Shown: positions 14,795-22,360 of the stretch, in pieces
Layout of the letters: the number at the start of each line of letters is the position of its first letter
Numbering within the stretch: position 1 is the first letter of the stretch
NCBI GenBank assembly: GCA_966211795.1
Contig: CBIHNW010000001.1
Span: 372,001-436,000 of the forward strand
Length of the DNA stretch: 64,000 nt
DNA from: 21-14-0-10-47-8 sp966211795
GTDB taxonomy: Bacteria > Bdellovibrionota > Bdellovibrionia > Bdellovibrionales > Bdellovibrionaceae
Direction: 5' to 3'
The notes under the pieces: model-generated
What the model saw: only the letters and a program-made list of their open reading frames with translations
Databases searched by the model: none
What the model was told of the DNA's origin: nothing
Program-made: the position numbers and the translations under genes

Positions 14795-15127
14795 TTGGGG
14801 CTAACGGAGAAGAGACGCTTATTCTTTAAAATAAGAAACCAGTGTCAGATCTTAGTAAAAAACCATGCTTTTAAAGATTATCCCGAGCGCGGATTTTCTC
14901 AGATGGAAATTATCAACCTCATTAGAGTGGGAGTTGGACAAATTCTGGAGAACAAATCCGATCAGGCTATCTCCGGATCAGTGATTTTCAAGGTAAAGGA
15001 TGACCTTGAAAGAGAATGCAAACTTGTAGTTCTAATTGAAGAAGTACAACCGCCCCTTAGTTCAGGAGGAACAAAAGAGCAGGTAATTGTGTGTAGCGCC
15101 TATCGAGAGGTTTCAGATGAAAATTAA
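14795..15127 (+). CDS. Candidate toxin, DUF4258/RelE-like fold
   Basis: A 110-residue protein. Its pattern (KNHAFKDYPERGFSQMEIINLI, split by the turn at ERGFS, then a central VVLIEEV strand and a final VIVCSAYREV strand) fits DUF4258-like small proteins, which share the RelE/MqsR toxin fold. The start is TTG at 14795 with AGGAGA upstream; no ATG occurs before residue 37. The stop overlaps the antitoxin start by 11 bases, typical of toxin-first pairs. By family the role would be mRNA cleavage or translation block, countered by the downstream Panacea protein. The family match is by eye and the catalytic residues are not certain. Confidence 0.55.
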   Translation: MGLTEKRRLFFKIRNQCQILVKNHAFKDYPERGFSQMEIINLIRVGVGQILENKSDQAISGSVIFKVKDDLERECKLVVLIEEVQPPLSSGGTKEQVIVCSAYREVSDEN

Positions 15128-16037
15128 GAAGATCATAGTTCCCAAGTATCTTCATAAGGATGAGTTTGGATCGATTTGGTTGCGTGACATAGAAATCCTT
15201 TTAGACGCTTCAGAGGTCGATGTTTCCCCTGAGAAATTTAACCAATCTAAACATCCACATTTTTTGTCTTCCGTTGAGATTGAGCGTATTTCAAAAATCT
15301 CTGCTCAACGCTTTTTCGATGAAAATGCCGCTGCTTTGCTGGGTGAACGAAAAGAACTATCCTCAGCAGAAATATGTGGGATTAAAAATTTTTTTAAAAT
15401 TACCGGATTGGATCTAGGTACACTGATTGGCTTAGACAAATCTAGTGTCAGTCGTATTCTGGCGGGCAAGCAAGATCTGCAGCGTGATAAACTGTTGCTG
15501 CTTATTAAAACGCTGGAAGACGAACTGGAGCATCCGGGGAAAGCAAAGATACTTCTACATCATTTAAGAAAATCATCCGCAGATGACAAACATATCGAAC
15601 GAATCGATTTGTCCGCTAAACTGGTATCAGAGTTTTTTATTCGCAGATTCCATGATACCGATGGGCCGATTACACACTTAAAGCTTCAAAAGCTTCTCTA
15701 TTATTCACAAGGTATGGCTTTCAGCAAAAGTAAGCGTCTTATCAAAGAAAAGTTTAAAGCTTGGCAGCATGGACCAGTAGTTGAAGAAGTATATGACCTT
15801 TATAAGCAATACGAAAAGAATCCTCTTCCAATTAGTGAGGGCCTTAATCTCGCAAAACTTGAAAGCAATGAAACAGTGATGGGGATTCTTGAAGAAACAA
15901 TTTCGATCTATGGATTATATGATGCTTGGTATCTAAGAGATAAGACCCATAAAGAAGCGCCTTGGGCCGAAACTCCGCAAGGAGAGATTATTCCTGAATC
16001 CAAAATGATCTCTTTCTTTCAGTCGGCTTTAATTTAA
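15117..16037 (+). CDS. HTH-Panacea (SocA/DUF4065) antitoxin
   Basis: A 306-residue two-part protein. Residues 98-122 form a helix-turn-helix (DLGTLIGLDKSSVSRILAGK), preceded by about 95 residues like the linker of MqsA-type antitoxins. Residues about 165-306 are a Panacea domain, with the signature LKLQKLLYYSQGMAF and AWQHGPVVEEVYDLY. Panacea domains neutralise many unrelated toxins directly. The ATG at 15117 has GAGG upstream and overlaps the toxin gene; the longer frame from 15087 would lie inside it. The HTH probably represses the operon at the palindrome 14754-14770. It is followed 12 bp later by the GrpB-M41 gene. Confidence 0.85.
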   Translation: MKIKKIIVPKYLHKDEFGSIWLRDIEILLDASEVDVSPEKFNQSKHPHFLSSVEIERISKISAQRFFDENAAALLGERKELSSAEICGIKNFFKITGLDLGTLIGLDKSSVSRILAGKQDLQRDKLLLLIKTLEDELEHPGKAKILLHHLRKSSADDKHIERIDLSAKLVSEFFIRRFHDTDGPITHLKLQKLLYYSQGMAFSKSKRLIKEKFKAWQHGPVVEEVYDLYKQYEKNPLPISEGLNLAKLESNETVMGILEETISIYGLYDAWYLRDKTHKEAPWAETPQGEIIPESKMISFFQSALI

Positions 16038-16049
16038 AGGACTGATTGA

Positions 16050-17150
16050 ATGTCATTACGCGAGAGATTGAAAGAGTTGAGTTTGGGCATGAATCGAGAA
16101 ACCGTTTCATTGTCGCCATATACTCCAAATTGGTCTAAAGCATTTTCGATCGCGGATGACGTCATAAGAAAAAAGATTTCGTTAGGACTCGAACTTCATC
16201 ATATTGGCAGCACATCCATTCCGAATATTCACGCCAAACCAATCTTGGATATTCTTGGAATTGTTCCTTCAATCAAAGCATTCGATAGTAATCGATCTGA
16301 CCTGGAGGCTTTGGGATTTGTTTGGAAAGGCGAATACGGAATTGCGAACAGGCGCTATTGTGTTCTGTACGATGACTGCGAAGAAGTTGGTTTGATTCAT
16401 CTCCACGTATTCGCGAAAGCTGATCATGAAGTTGAGCGACATCTCGTTTTCCGAGATTATCTGAGAGCTTCGCCGGAGGCATCAAGCCGCTACCAAGAAC
16501 TGAAAAAGAAGTTAGTTGAGTCACATAGTGGCGTTCGCGCAAATTATTCTGAAGGAAAATCGGAGTTAATAACTCAGCTTTTGCGAGAAGCATTTCAGTG
16601 GAAGAAGTTAAAGATTGCACGCCATGAGACGGGTCATGCGGTAATGGCATTGATATGTGGCCAAAGAGTTCAGAAAATTTCACTCAAGGAGATGGATTCG
16701 CCTTCAGGAACAGACAAGTATCGAGCCTTCATGAAACTTGAGCCAGTTGATCCACATCTTAAATTTACTGGTGAAAGAGCTATCCAGAAAATTATGATTT
16801 CATTGGGCGGCTATGCAAGTGAGATTTTATTTTACGACGTGGCCAATATCGGCGGCGACGACTTAACTATTGCGGCCAAAACTGGTGAAGACATGCTACA
16901 GGTTGAGGAGTTTAAAGCGTGGGTAGCTGGCTTACCGATTCCAGCGTCGGGTCCGTTGGGCTCAATTGAGAACCCACAGGTTCGAGCGTACATCGATTAC
17001 AAGTTTGGCGACTGCGTTAATGCTTTGGCTCCACTTAAGCCGGCGATTCAGGCGATTGCCGCAGAATTGTGCGAGAGAGAAGAGCTTTCGGGAGATCAAG
17101 CAACCGCAATCCTTCATTCGCTTTTGAGAGCGAATAGCCAACAGCAATGA
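16050..17150 (+). CDS. GrpB-like nucleotidyltransferase-fold / M41-like zinc peptidase fusion
   Basis: A 366-residue fusion. Residues about 15-180 are a GrpB (UPF0157) domain with LHHIGSTSIPNIHAKPILDI and HLHVF, the nucleotidyltransferase-like fold. Residues 183-366 resemble the FtsH M41 peptidase domain without its ATPase: IARHETGHAV (zinc motif HETGH at 192-196), ISLGGYASEIL, and GGDDL near 269 as the third zinc ligand. It has no membrane segment. The start is 12 bp after the antitoxin gene, and the stop overlaps the AbiEii gene by four bases (ATGA). A stand-alone M41-like peptidase here could cut the antitoxin or the neighbouring toxin; this is inference. Confidence 0.8.
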   Translation: MSLRERLKELSLGMNRETVSLSPYTPNWSKAFSIADDVIRKKISLGLELHHIGSTSIPNIHAKPILDILGIVPSIKAFDSNRSDLEALGFVWKGEYGIANRRYCVLYDDCEEVGLIHLHVFAKADHEVERHLVFRDYLRASPEASSRYQELKKKLVESHSGVRANYSEGKSELITQLLREAFQWKKLKIARHETGHAVMALICGQRVQKISLKEMDSPSGTDKYRAFMKLEPVDPHLKFTGERAIQKIMISLGGYASEILFYDVANIGGDDLTIAAKTGEDMLQVEEFKAWVAGLPIPASGPLGSIENPQVRAYIDYKFGDCVNALAPLKPAIQAIAAELCEREELSGDQATAILHSLLRANSQQQ

Positions 17151-18523
17151 TCACTAGAGATGAAATTGAGTCGAAGGCTATCGAATTCGACATCAACTGT
17201 GTCAACGTCGAGCGAGATTACGTTTTTGGCTGGGTTTTGTGCGGTATTTTTACTGTTAGTCTCCTTAAGGATATTTTGATTCTTAAAGGTGGCAATGCCT
17301 TTCGAAAAGCGTACTTTGCGACAACTCGCTATTCGAGTGACTTGGACTTCTCAACGCAGGCTTCTGTAAGCGAACAACTCTTACACGACGAGTTCGATAA
17401 GATATGTGACTTTGTCCAAGAAATGTCGGGAGTAGTCTTCGAAAAAGATCGTAACAAATATGAAGAGAAGAAAACTTTCGATAAAGAAATAAAGTCGTAT
17501 CAGGTAAAACTCTATTTTAAAGACTTTTACGGAAAACCTGGGGCTGTCGTCATATCAGTGAAGTTGGATATCAAAGAGTTCGACAGAATATTTTTGCCAG
17601 TTCAAACCCGAAATCTGATTCACCCATATTCCGATGCCGCCAGTTGCGATGCGCAAATTAGATGTTTGAAGTTAGAAGAGATGTTAGCCGCAAAACTCAA
17701 GTGCCTCCTCCAGCGGAGGCACACTTTTGACCTTTACGACTACGTCTACGCGATTTTTATCAATAACGAAATTGAAGTGAATAAGGCGGAGATTGTCTCA
17801 ACGTTTTTTCGGAAAACAATTTTCGAACGAAGTCCGGGCGTTGTAACCAGTTTGCTGCTTGGATTGCCGGTCCAAATTTTTAAAACTGCTTGGGAGAAAT
17901 ATATTGTTTGTCCTAAAGACAGTTTGCTTCCATTTGATTCAGCATTGGAAAATTTTTTTTCAAGTATTCGATCACTTTTTGGGGAGGATTCTCATCCGCG
18001 AATTGCTAGCCTATTTTATCCCGCACACATGAGAAATATGATCTTAGAGGCTGGAAGCGGTATGAATCTCATGTCGATTAAATATGACAAGAGCACGAGA
18101 GTGGTTGAGCCATATTCTCTTGTATATAAGAGGCGCAAAGATGGCCATGCAGAAGAATATCTCTATGTTTGGGATCGTTCTGGAGGAAATTCTGGGCCTG
18201 GAATTAAAACGTTCGTAAATACAAGAGTTGAAGACATTAGTATTCTGAAAGAGACGTTTGAGCCGCGGTATACGGTCGAGCTTTCTAAGGCTGGTGAGCC
18301 AGCATCTTCCGGATATTTTGGAAAAACTAACTTTGCGAGTAGGTCCGGCCAAGCGAACCGCAGGGTCATTGGTTCCCGCGCCGGACGTGCAGCGAGCTTC
18401 ACTCTAGAATGTGTATACTGCGGCAAGAGGTTTAAGCGTACTAAGTATTCGACGAAGGTCGGAAAGCACCAAGACAAGCACGGCAATCAATGTTTTGGCC
18501 GACATGGATCGATCGTCAGTTAA
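17147..18523 (+). CDS. AbiEii/AbiGii-type nucleotidyltransferase with WYL-like domain and zinc finger
   Basis: A 458-residue three-part protein. Residues 1-270 match AbiEii/MenT nucleotidyltransferases: LKGGNAFRK (GG at 48-49), SSDLDF (catalytic D65 and D67), and EEMLAAKLKCLLQRR followed by DLYDY. Residues about 305-380 look like a WYL domain (RVVEPYSLVYKRR, YLYVWDR, IKTFVNTRVEDI). The C-terminus has a Cys/His cluster (CVYCGKRF at 422-425, then HQDKH and C) forming a probable zinc finger. AbiEii toxins transfer nucleotides, often to tRNA. No AbiEi antitoxin is adjacent; coupling by ATGA to the peptidase gene suggests control by that operon. WYL domains often sense nucleic acid. Confidence 0.82.
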   Translation: MITRDEIESKAIEFDINCVNVERDYVFGWVLCGIFTVSLLKDILILKGGNAFRKAYFATTRYSSDLDFSTQASVSEQLLHDEFDKICDFVQEMSGVVFEKDRNKYEEKKTFDKEIKSYQVKLYFKDFYGKPGAVVISVKLDIKEFDRIFLPVQTRNLIHPYSDAASCDAQIRCLKLEEMLAAKLKCLLQRRHTFDLYDYVYAIFINNEIEVNKAEIVSTFFRKTIFERSPGVVTSLLLGLPVQIFKTAWEKYIVCPKDSLLPFDSALENFFSSIRSLFGEDSHPRIASLFYPAHMRNMILEAGSGMNLMSIKYDKSTRVVEPYSLVYKRRKDGHAEEYLYVWDRSGGNSGPGIKTFVNTRVEDISILKETFEPRYTVELSKAGEPASSGYFGKTNFASRSGQANRRVIGSRAGRAASFTLECVYCGKRFKRTKYSTKVGKHQDKHGNQCFGRHGSIVS

Positions 18524-18708
18524 GGATCTTTGGATTTTCGTGTGGGCCGATAGAGCATTCGATTGAACTTTACATAGCTCAACTGTTTGTGCTGAACGGT
18601 CTCCGCAGCTTTTACCATCACTGCGAAAGTCGCAATTCCCAAAGTCCCGCTCGCGATGTGAACCATCGCAAGACTTAGAATGTATTTAATTAGATTTCCA
18701 ACTTCCAT
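18520..18708 (-). CDS. Short hydrophobic membrane protein (repeat copy 1)
   Basis: A 62-residue protein with one hydrophobic stretch (YILSLAMVHIASGTLGIATF, split by polar residues, then AVMVKAA) and a basic tail. AAGGAG lies seven bases before the ATG. Its paralogue at 21832-22026 is nearly identical except for the tail, which is replaced where the repeat ends. Function is unknown; small holin-like or toxin-like membrane proteins look similar. It follows the HTH frame at 18721 in the same direction. Its tail converges with the AbiEii gene, whose stop at 18523 overlaps it by four bases. Confidence 0.6.
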   Translation of the reverse strand: MEVGNLIKYILSLAMVHIASGTLGIATFAVMVKAAETVQHKQLSYVKFNRMLYRPTRKSKDP

Positions 18709-18930
18709 GAGCGATCTCCTTCATTTGCGGACCTTCGCTCGGCGAAGATAACGCCGAATTGATTCCTGACTGACGCGATAATGGCCAGCCAACCGCTCCA
18801 CACTCCAGTCCTCGATTTCGCGCAAACGTGCCAGCCGCGCATAATCAAACCTTTTCTGTCCCCACAGAATCCCGCAAACCGTGCTATAACGAGGTTTGGC
18901 GGTTTTGCTAAACTAAGAGAACTCCCACCA
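18554..18930. repeat. 377-bp direct repeat, copy 1
   Basis: Begins agcattcgattgaac and ends gaactcccacca. Copy 2 is at 21872-22248 in the same orientation, differing by scattered substitutions and two compensating 1-bp indels (by eye roughly 90% identical). Each copy holds most of a short hydrophobic protein gene and a small HTH frame on the minus strand. The two copies flank the cassette 18931-21871. Confidence 0.85.
18721..18864 (-). CDS. Small HTH protein frame (repeat copy 1)
   Basis: The minus strand encodes a helix-turn-helix ending EIEDWSVERLAGHYRVSQ, then ESIRRYLRRAKVRK. The stop is 13 bp before the hydrophobic protein ATG. The frame stays open for some 15 codons upstream of 18864 but no ATG or GTG start is visible before the HTH, so the true start is unresolved and the gene could be broken. 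The copy at 22038 conserves the same frame, which favours real coding. Confidence 0.4.
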   Translation of the reverse strand, partial: WGQKRFDYARLARLREIEDWSVERLAGHYRVSQESIRRYLRRAKVRK

Positions 18931-18982
18931 TTTCCTAATAGTGATCGAACCAAGGGTTCACTATCTTAAACCACCCTCTTTT

Positions 18983-19429
18983 CTAATTTCGTTTCCAAAT
19001 CACGGACCACTTCTCATCAGGCCGAGTTGATCTAACAACCATACGGTCATTTGAGATCTCAAACGACCTGTCGAGATCCTTGCCAATGAGGCTGCGTACG
19101 AGGGCTCCATCCACGTGCACGGTGAAAGTGCGTTTTGTAGCGTCGATTTTGTAAGTGCCAAAGGTCGCTTCATATCCGCTTTTCGCGTACTCCACGTGGT
19201 CTGATTCGGAATTGGCATACATGACTTGAACCGATACGTGGCCGTCCGCCGAAAAGATAAAGGAGCCTTTTGCATCTGTAATTTTCTTAATCGTTCCATC
19301 TTTTGCGGGCTGTTCAAGTTGAACAAGTGACCAGGACCCGACAAGATTATTTCCGACTTCGCCGTAGGCGCGAGGCAAAGCGCTCAAAATCGAAAACAAA
19401 ATAATTGCGTAGTTTAGGATCAGCTTCAT
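18983..19429 (-). CDS. Secreted lipocalin-like domain protein
   Basis: A 148-residue protein with a signal peptide (MKLILNYAIILFSILSALPRAYG) and a lipocalin-like beta-barrel pattern: NNLVGSWSLVQLE, then KGSFIFSADGHVSVQVMY and GYEATFGTYKID. Such domains may bind small hydrophobic ligands. It follows the aldo/keto reductase gene by ten bases on the same strand, so the two are probably co-transcribed and may share a substrate class. It is part of the cassette flanked by the 377-bp repeats. Confidence 0.72.
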   Translation of the reverse strand: MKLILNYAIILFSILSALPRAYGEVGNNLVGSWSLVQLEQPAKDGTIKKITDAKGSFIFSADGHVSVQVMYANSESDHVEYAKSGYEATFGTYKIDATKRTFTVHVDGALVRSLIGKDLDRSFEISNDRMVVRSTRPDEKWSVIWKRN

Positions 19430-19439
19430 AAAAAATCCA

Positions 19440-20438
19440 TTAGCGGTTGATGAGTTTCATGTGCGCTTCGGGATAGCGTTCGCCACGAATTTGAATTTTA
19501 GCGGCAGCGGTCTCGATTTCTCGCAGGTCGCTCGTGGTCAGCACAATTTCTGAAGCTCGGCTATTTTCCTTCATTCGGTCAGCCTTTGTTGTGCCGGGTA
19601 TAGGGACGATCCATGGTTTCTGGGCCAATATCCACGCAAGGGCTACTTGCGCTGGAGTCGCATCTTTCTCTTTGGCGACTCGAGCGAGAAGGTCGACGAT
19701 GGCTTGGTTGCTTTCGAGATTTTCTTTTTGAAAGCGGGGAATCGAGTTTCGAAAGTCGGTACTCACAAACCCTGGATCTTTCGGCGAAATCTTCCCCGTT
19801 AAAAATCCTTTTCCGAGAGGGCTGAATGGAACAAATCCGATTCCAAGTTCTTCAAGGACCGGAAAAATTTCTTCTTCGGGCTCTCGCCACCAAAGCGAGT
19901 ACTCACTTTGAAGTGCTGCCACGGGTAAAATAGAATGGGCTCGTCTGATCACATCGACGCCGGCTTCTGAAAGGCCGAAGTGTTTTACCTTTCCCTCTTT
20001 GACTAAGTCTTTCACTGCGCCCGCGACATCTTCAATGGGGACGTTCGGATCAACCCGGTGCTGATAAAACAAATCGAGGGCGTCGACGCGGAGTCTCTTA
20101 AGCGAAGCTTCGGCGACTTTTTTGATATGCTCGGGTCGACTATTGAGTGCGTTCCAGCGGTTTGTATCAGTCGCCGCCGGCTCAAATCCAAACTTCGTCG
20201 CGATGATGACTTTTCCTTTGAAAGGTTCGAGGGCTTCGCCAACGATTTCTTCGTTGACGAGTGGTCCGTAGACTTCGGCGGTGTCAAAAAACGTTACGCC
20301 TTCTTCAACCGCGGCTCGAATTACCGGGATCGCTTCTTGTTTGGTTTTCGGTAGTCCGTAGCTTTGGCTAAATCCCATGGCGCCAAAACCGATGGCAGAT
20401 ACCTCAAGCCCACTTTTTCCTAACATGCGTTTTTTCAT
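19440..20438 (-). CDS. Aldo/keto reductase
   Basis: A 332-residue NADPH-dependent aldo/keto reductase. It shows the TIM-barrel signatures: GFGAMGFS, FFDTAEVYGPLVNEE (catalytic Asp and Tyr), the Lys in IIATKFGF, the His in FYQHRVD, and the cofactor loop IPGTTKADRMKEN. It closely follows the layout of the AKR13 (YakC-like) group, which reduces aldehydes and related carbonyls. AAAGGAG precedes the ATG. It lies between the lipocalin-like gene (10-bp gap) and the CMD-like gene (29-bp gap), all leftward, with a divergent LysR regulator. Confidence 0.95.
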   Translation of the reverse strand: MKKRMLGKSGLEVSAIGFGAMGFSQSYGLPKTKQEAIPVIRAAVEEGVTFFDTAEVYGPLVNEEIVGEALEPFKGKVIIATKFGFEPAATDTNRWNALNSRPEHIKKVAEASLKRLRVDALDLFYQHRVDPNVPIEDVAGAVKDLVKEGKVKHFGLSEAGVDVIRRAHSILPVAALQSEYSLWWREPEEEIFPVLEELGIGFVPFSPLGKGFLTGKISPKDPGFVSTDFRNSIPRFQKENLESNQAIVDLLARVAKEKDATPAQVALAWILAQKPWIVPIPGTTKADRMKENSRASEIVLTTSDLREIETAAAKIQIRGERYPEAHMKLINR

Positions 20439-20467
20439 AAAATCTCCTTTTAAAAAAAATTTGCGAT

Positions 20468-20851
20468 TTATTGCTTTTTAGCCTTCCGGGCTTCAACGAC
20501 TTCATTGAGCTTTTGAAGGCTGGCCATGGCTGCTGGCCATCCGGCATAGAACGCAACGTGAGTAAGAGCCGCTACGATCTCTTCTTGTTTAAGACCATTG
20601 TCCATTCCGAATCCTAAATGAAATGTTAGCTGATCGTTTCTGCCGAGAACGGCCAGGGTTGTGATTGTGACGAGGCTCTTATCACGAGCGCTTACTCCCG
20701 GACGTTTCCAAATATCTCCGAAGAGCAAATCGTCAGTTAACTTGATAAATTCGGGCGCGACAGCTCGAACTTCTTCTTTTGGATTGGTCACTTTAATCTC
20801 CTTCTTTAAGTCGGCTGTTTGCAGCGCGGTTGTGACAAGTGGGCTTCTCAT
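20468..20851 (-). CDS. Carboxymuconolactone decarboxylase family protein
   Basis: A 127-residue helical protein of the CMD/AhpD-like family: PEFIKLTDDLLFGDIW, then ARDKSLVTITTLAVLGR and EEIVAALTHVAFYAGWPAA, with the conserved His in the last segment. The Cys pair of AhpD is absent, so a peroxidase role is unlikely. It is the first gene of the leftward unit and is divided from the LysR gene by 74 bp. The pairing with an aldo/keto reductase is common in LysR-controlled stress or aldehyde cassettes. Confidence 0.9.
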   Translation of the reverse strand: MRSPLVTTALQTADLKKEIKVTNPKEEVRAVAPEFIKLTDDLLFGDIWKRPGVSARDKSLVTITTLAVLGRNDQLTFHLGFGMDNGLKQEEIVAALTHVAFYAGWPAAMASLQKLNEVVEARKAKKQ

Positions 20852-20925
20852 GGATCAACACTACACTAGCTTATCATTTCGAAAAATGGCATATTGGTTG
20901 ATGTGCTATTAACCAGGAGTTAATA

Positions 20926-21822
20926 ATGGAGACAAACTCGCTAGACGGCCTACTTGCGCTGAAGCTTGTTGCAGATAAGAAGAACTTTACGGCAGCTGCC
21001 GAGGAGCTGAGCATTTCTCCTCCCGCTATTAGTAAGATGATTAAGCAATTGGAAGGACGTCTTGGCGTGACGCTTCTAAACCGCACAACGCGAAGCACGA
21101 GCCTAACTGAAGCGGGCGAAAGATTTCTGGCAGAAGCTGGTCCTGCTCTGGATCAAATTCTTTCAGCTATCACAAAAGTTGGAAGCCTATCCGAAAAACC
21201 GTCGGGTCTTCTTCGAATCAATATGCCAAAAGCTGCGTATTATCCTCACATCGAGCCGAGTTTAAAAAGCTTCTTTAAGAAATATCCGGATATTTCTGTT
21301 GAGCTCTATTTCGAAGATCAAGCTTCTGATGTCGTGAAGAGTGGGTTCGATGCCGGGATTCGTTTATCGGATATTTTGGCAAAAGACATGGTCGCGGTTA
21401 AGCTCTTCGGTCCCGTTCGTTTCGTCGTTGCTGGCTCTAAAAAGTATTTCGAACGAAAAGGTGTTCCGAAGCATCCGAAAGATCTTTTGTCGCATGATTG
21501 TATGAGATTGCGATTCGGTGGAGGCGCCGTTTACGATCGATGGGAATTCACTCAGCGCGGAAAAGATTTTCAGGTTCAGGTCAAAGGAACACTTGTGTAC
21601 AACGATCCACTTGTAATGATGGATGCCGCTGCCGAAGGAATGGGACTTCTTTATATGGCAGAAGACGGGCTTAGAGATTTTCTGAAATCTGGAAAGCTCG
21701 AAATAGTGTTAGAACCATTCGTTGCCTCAAGTGGCGGTTACTATCTTTATTATCCGCAGCGATCGCAAGTTTCTCCGAAGCTAAGAGCCTTCATTGACCA
21801 CTTAAAAGCAGAAAGTCCTTAA
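20926..21822 (+). CDS. LysR family transcriptional regulator
   Basis: A 298-residue LysR protein. The N-terminal HTH is clear (FTAAAEELSISPPAISKMIKQ, beginning near residue 21, then LEGRLGVTLLNRTTRSTSLT) and the rest is the periplasmic-binding-like effector domain (PKAAYYPHIEPSL, GFDAGIRLSD). AGGAG precedes the ATG. It is divergent from the CMD-AKR-lipocalin unit and probably controls it from the 74-bp shared intergenic region. The effector is unknown. Confidence 0.93.
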   Translation: METNSLDGLLALKLVADKKNFTAAAEELSISPPAISKMIKQLEGRLGVTLLNRTTRSTSLTEAGERFLAEAGPALDQILSAITKVGSLSEKPSGLLRINMPKAAYYPHIEPSLKSFFKKYPDISVELYFEDQASDVVKSGFDAGIRLSDILAKDMVAVKLFGPVRFVVAGSKKYFERKGVPKHPKDLLSHDCMRLRFGGGAVYDRWEFTQRGKDFQVQVKGTLVYNDPLVMMDAAAEGMGLLYMAEDGLRDFLKSGKLEIVLEPFVASSGGYYLYYPQRSQVSPKLRAFIDHLKAESP

Positions 21823-21831
21823 CCGTCGACA

Positions 21832-22026
21832 TCAACGCTTAGCCTTAGTTGCCTCAACCGGGCTTTGAAAAAGCATTCGATTGAACTTCACATAGCTTAA
21901 CTGTTTGTGCTGAACGGTCTCCGCAGCTTTTACCATCACTGCGAAGGTCGCAATTCCCAAAGTGCCGCTCGCGATGTGGACCATCGCAAGACTTAGAATA
22001 TATTTAATGAGATTTCGAACTTCCAT
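21832..22026 (-). CDS. Short hydrophobic membrane protein (repeat copy 2)
   Basis: A 64-residue paralogue of the protein at 18520-18708, starting at ATG 22026 with AAGGAG six bases upstream; an earlier ATG at 22041 overlaps the HTH stop. The hydrophobic core is unchanged between copies, whereas the tail diverges after NRML because the repeat ends there. Conservation of the reading frame suggests the protein is used. Function is unknown. Confidence 0.58.
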   Translation of the reverse strand: MEVRNLIKYILSLAMVHIASGTLGIATFAVMVKAAETVQHKQLSYVKFNRMLFQSPVEATKAKR

Positions 22027-22248
22027 GGCGATCTCCTTCATTTGCGGTCCTTCGCCCGGCGAAGGTAACGCTGAATTGATTGCTGACTGACGCCATAATG
22101 CTCAGCCAACCGCTCAACACTCCAGTCCTCGATTTCGCGCAAACGTGCCAGCCGCGCATAATCAAACCTTTTCTGTCCCCACAGAATCCCGTAAAACCGT
22201 GTTATAACGAGGTTGGGCGGTTCTGCTAAACTAAGAGAACTCCCACCA
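21872..22248. repeat. 377-bp direct repeat, copy 2
   Basis: Same orientation as copy 1 (18554-18930). It carries the paralogous hydrophobic protein and HTH frames. The end toward 22248 contains TTATAACGAGG, which recurs in a partial third copy at 22361-22447. Recombination between copies 1 and 2 would delete the intervening redox cassette. Confidence 0.85.
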
Positions 22249-22325
22249 ATTTTCTTTAAGATCAGAACCTGATTGTATAATCGGATTCTGCCTAACCAGT
22301 TTCCATCTTTGAGCACCTCTATCAT
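22038..22325 (-). CDS. Small HTH protein frame (repeat copy 2)
   Basis: An open frame of 95 codons whose last 45 encode a helix-turn-helix (DWSVERLAEHYGVSQQSI then QRYLRRAKDRK). The upstream half differs from copy 1 by a 1-bp indel and has no ribosome site at 22325, so the real protein is probably only the C-terminal part. The stop is 11 bp before the start of the hydrophobic protein gene. It may regulate the module. Confidence 0.42.
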   Translation of the reverse strand: MIEVLKDGNWLGRIRLYNQVLILKKIGGSSLSLAEPPNLVITRFYGILWGQKRFDYARLARLREIEDWSVERLAEHYGVSQQSIQRYLRRAKDRK

Positions 22326-22360
22326 TTTTTGTTTTTAAGATATTCTGCGAGTCCGCTTCG

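Noticed and set aside
18690..18953. 87-residue frame in repeat copy 1
   Set aside because: It is a different frame from the HTH; copy 2 does not keep it, so the HTH frame is preferred.
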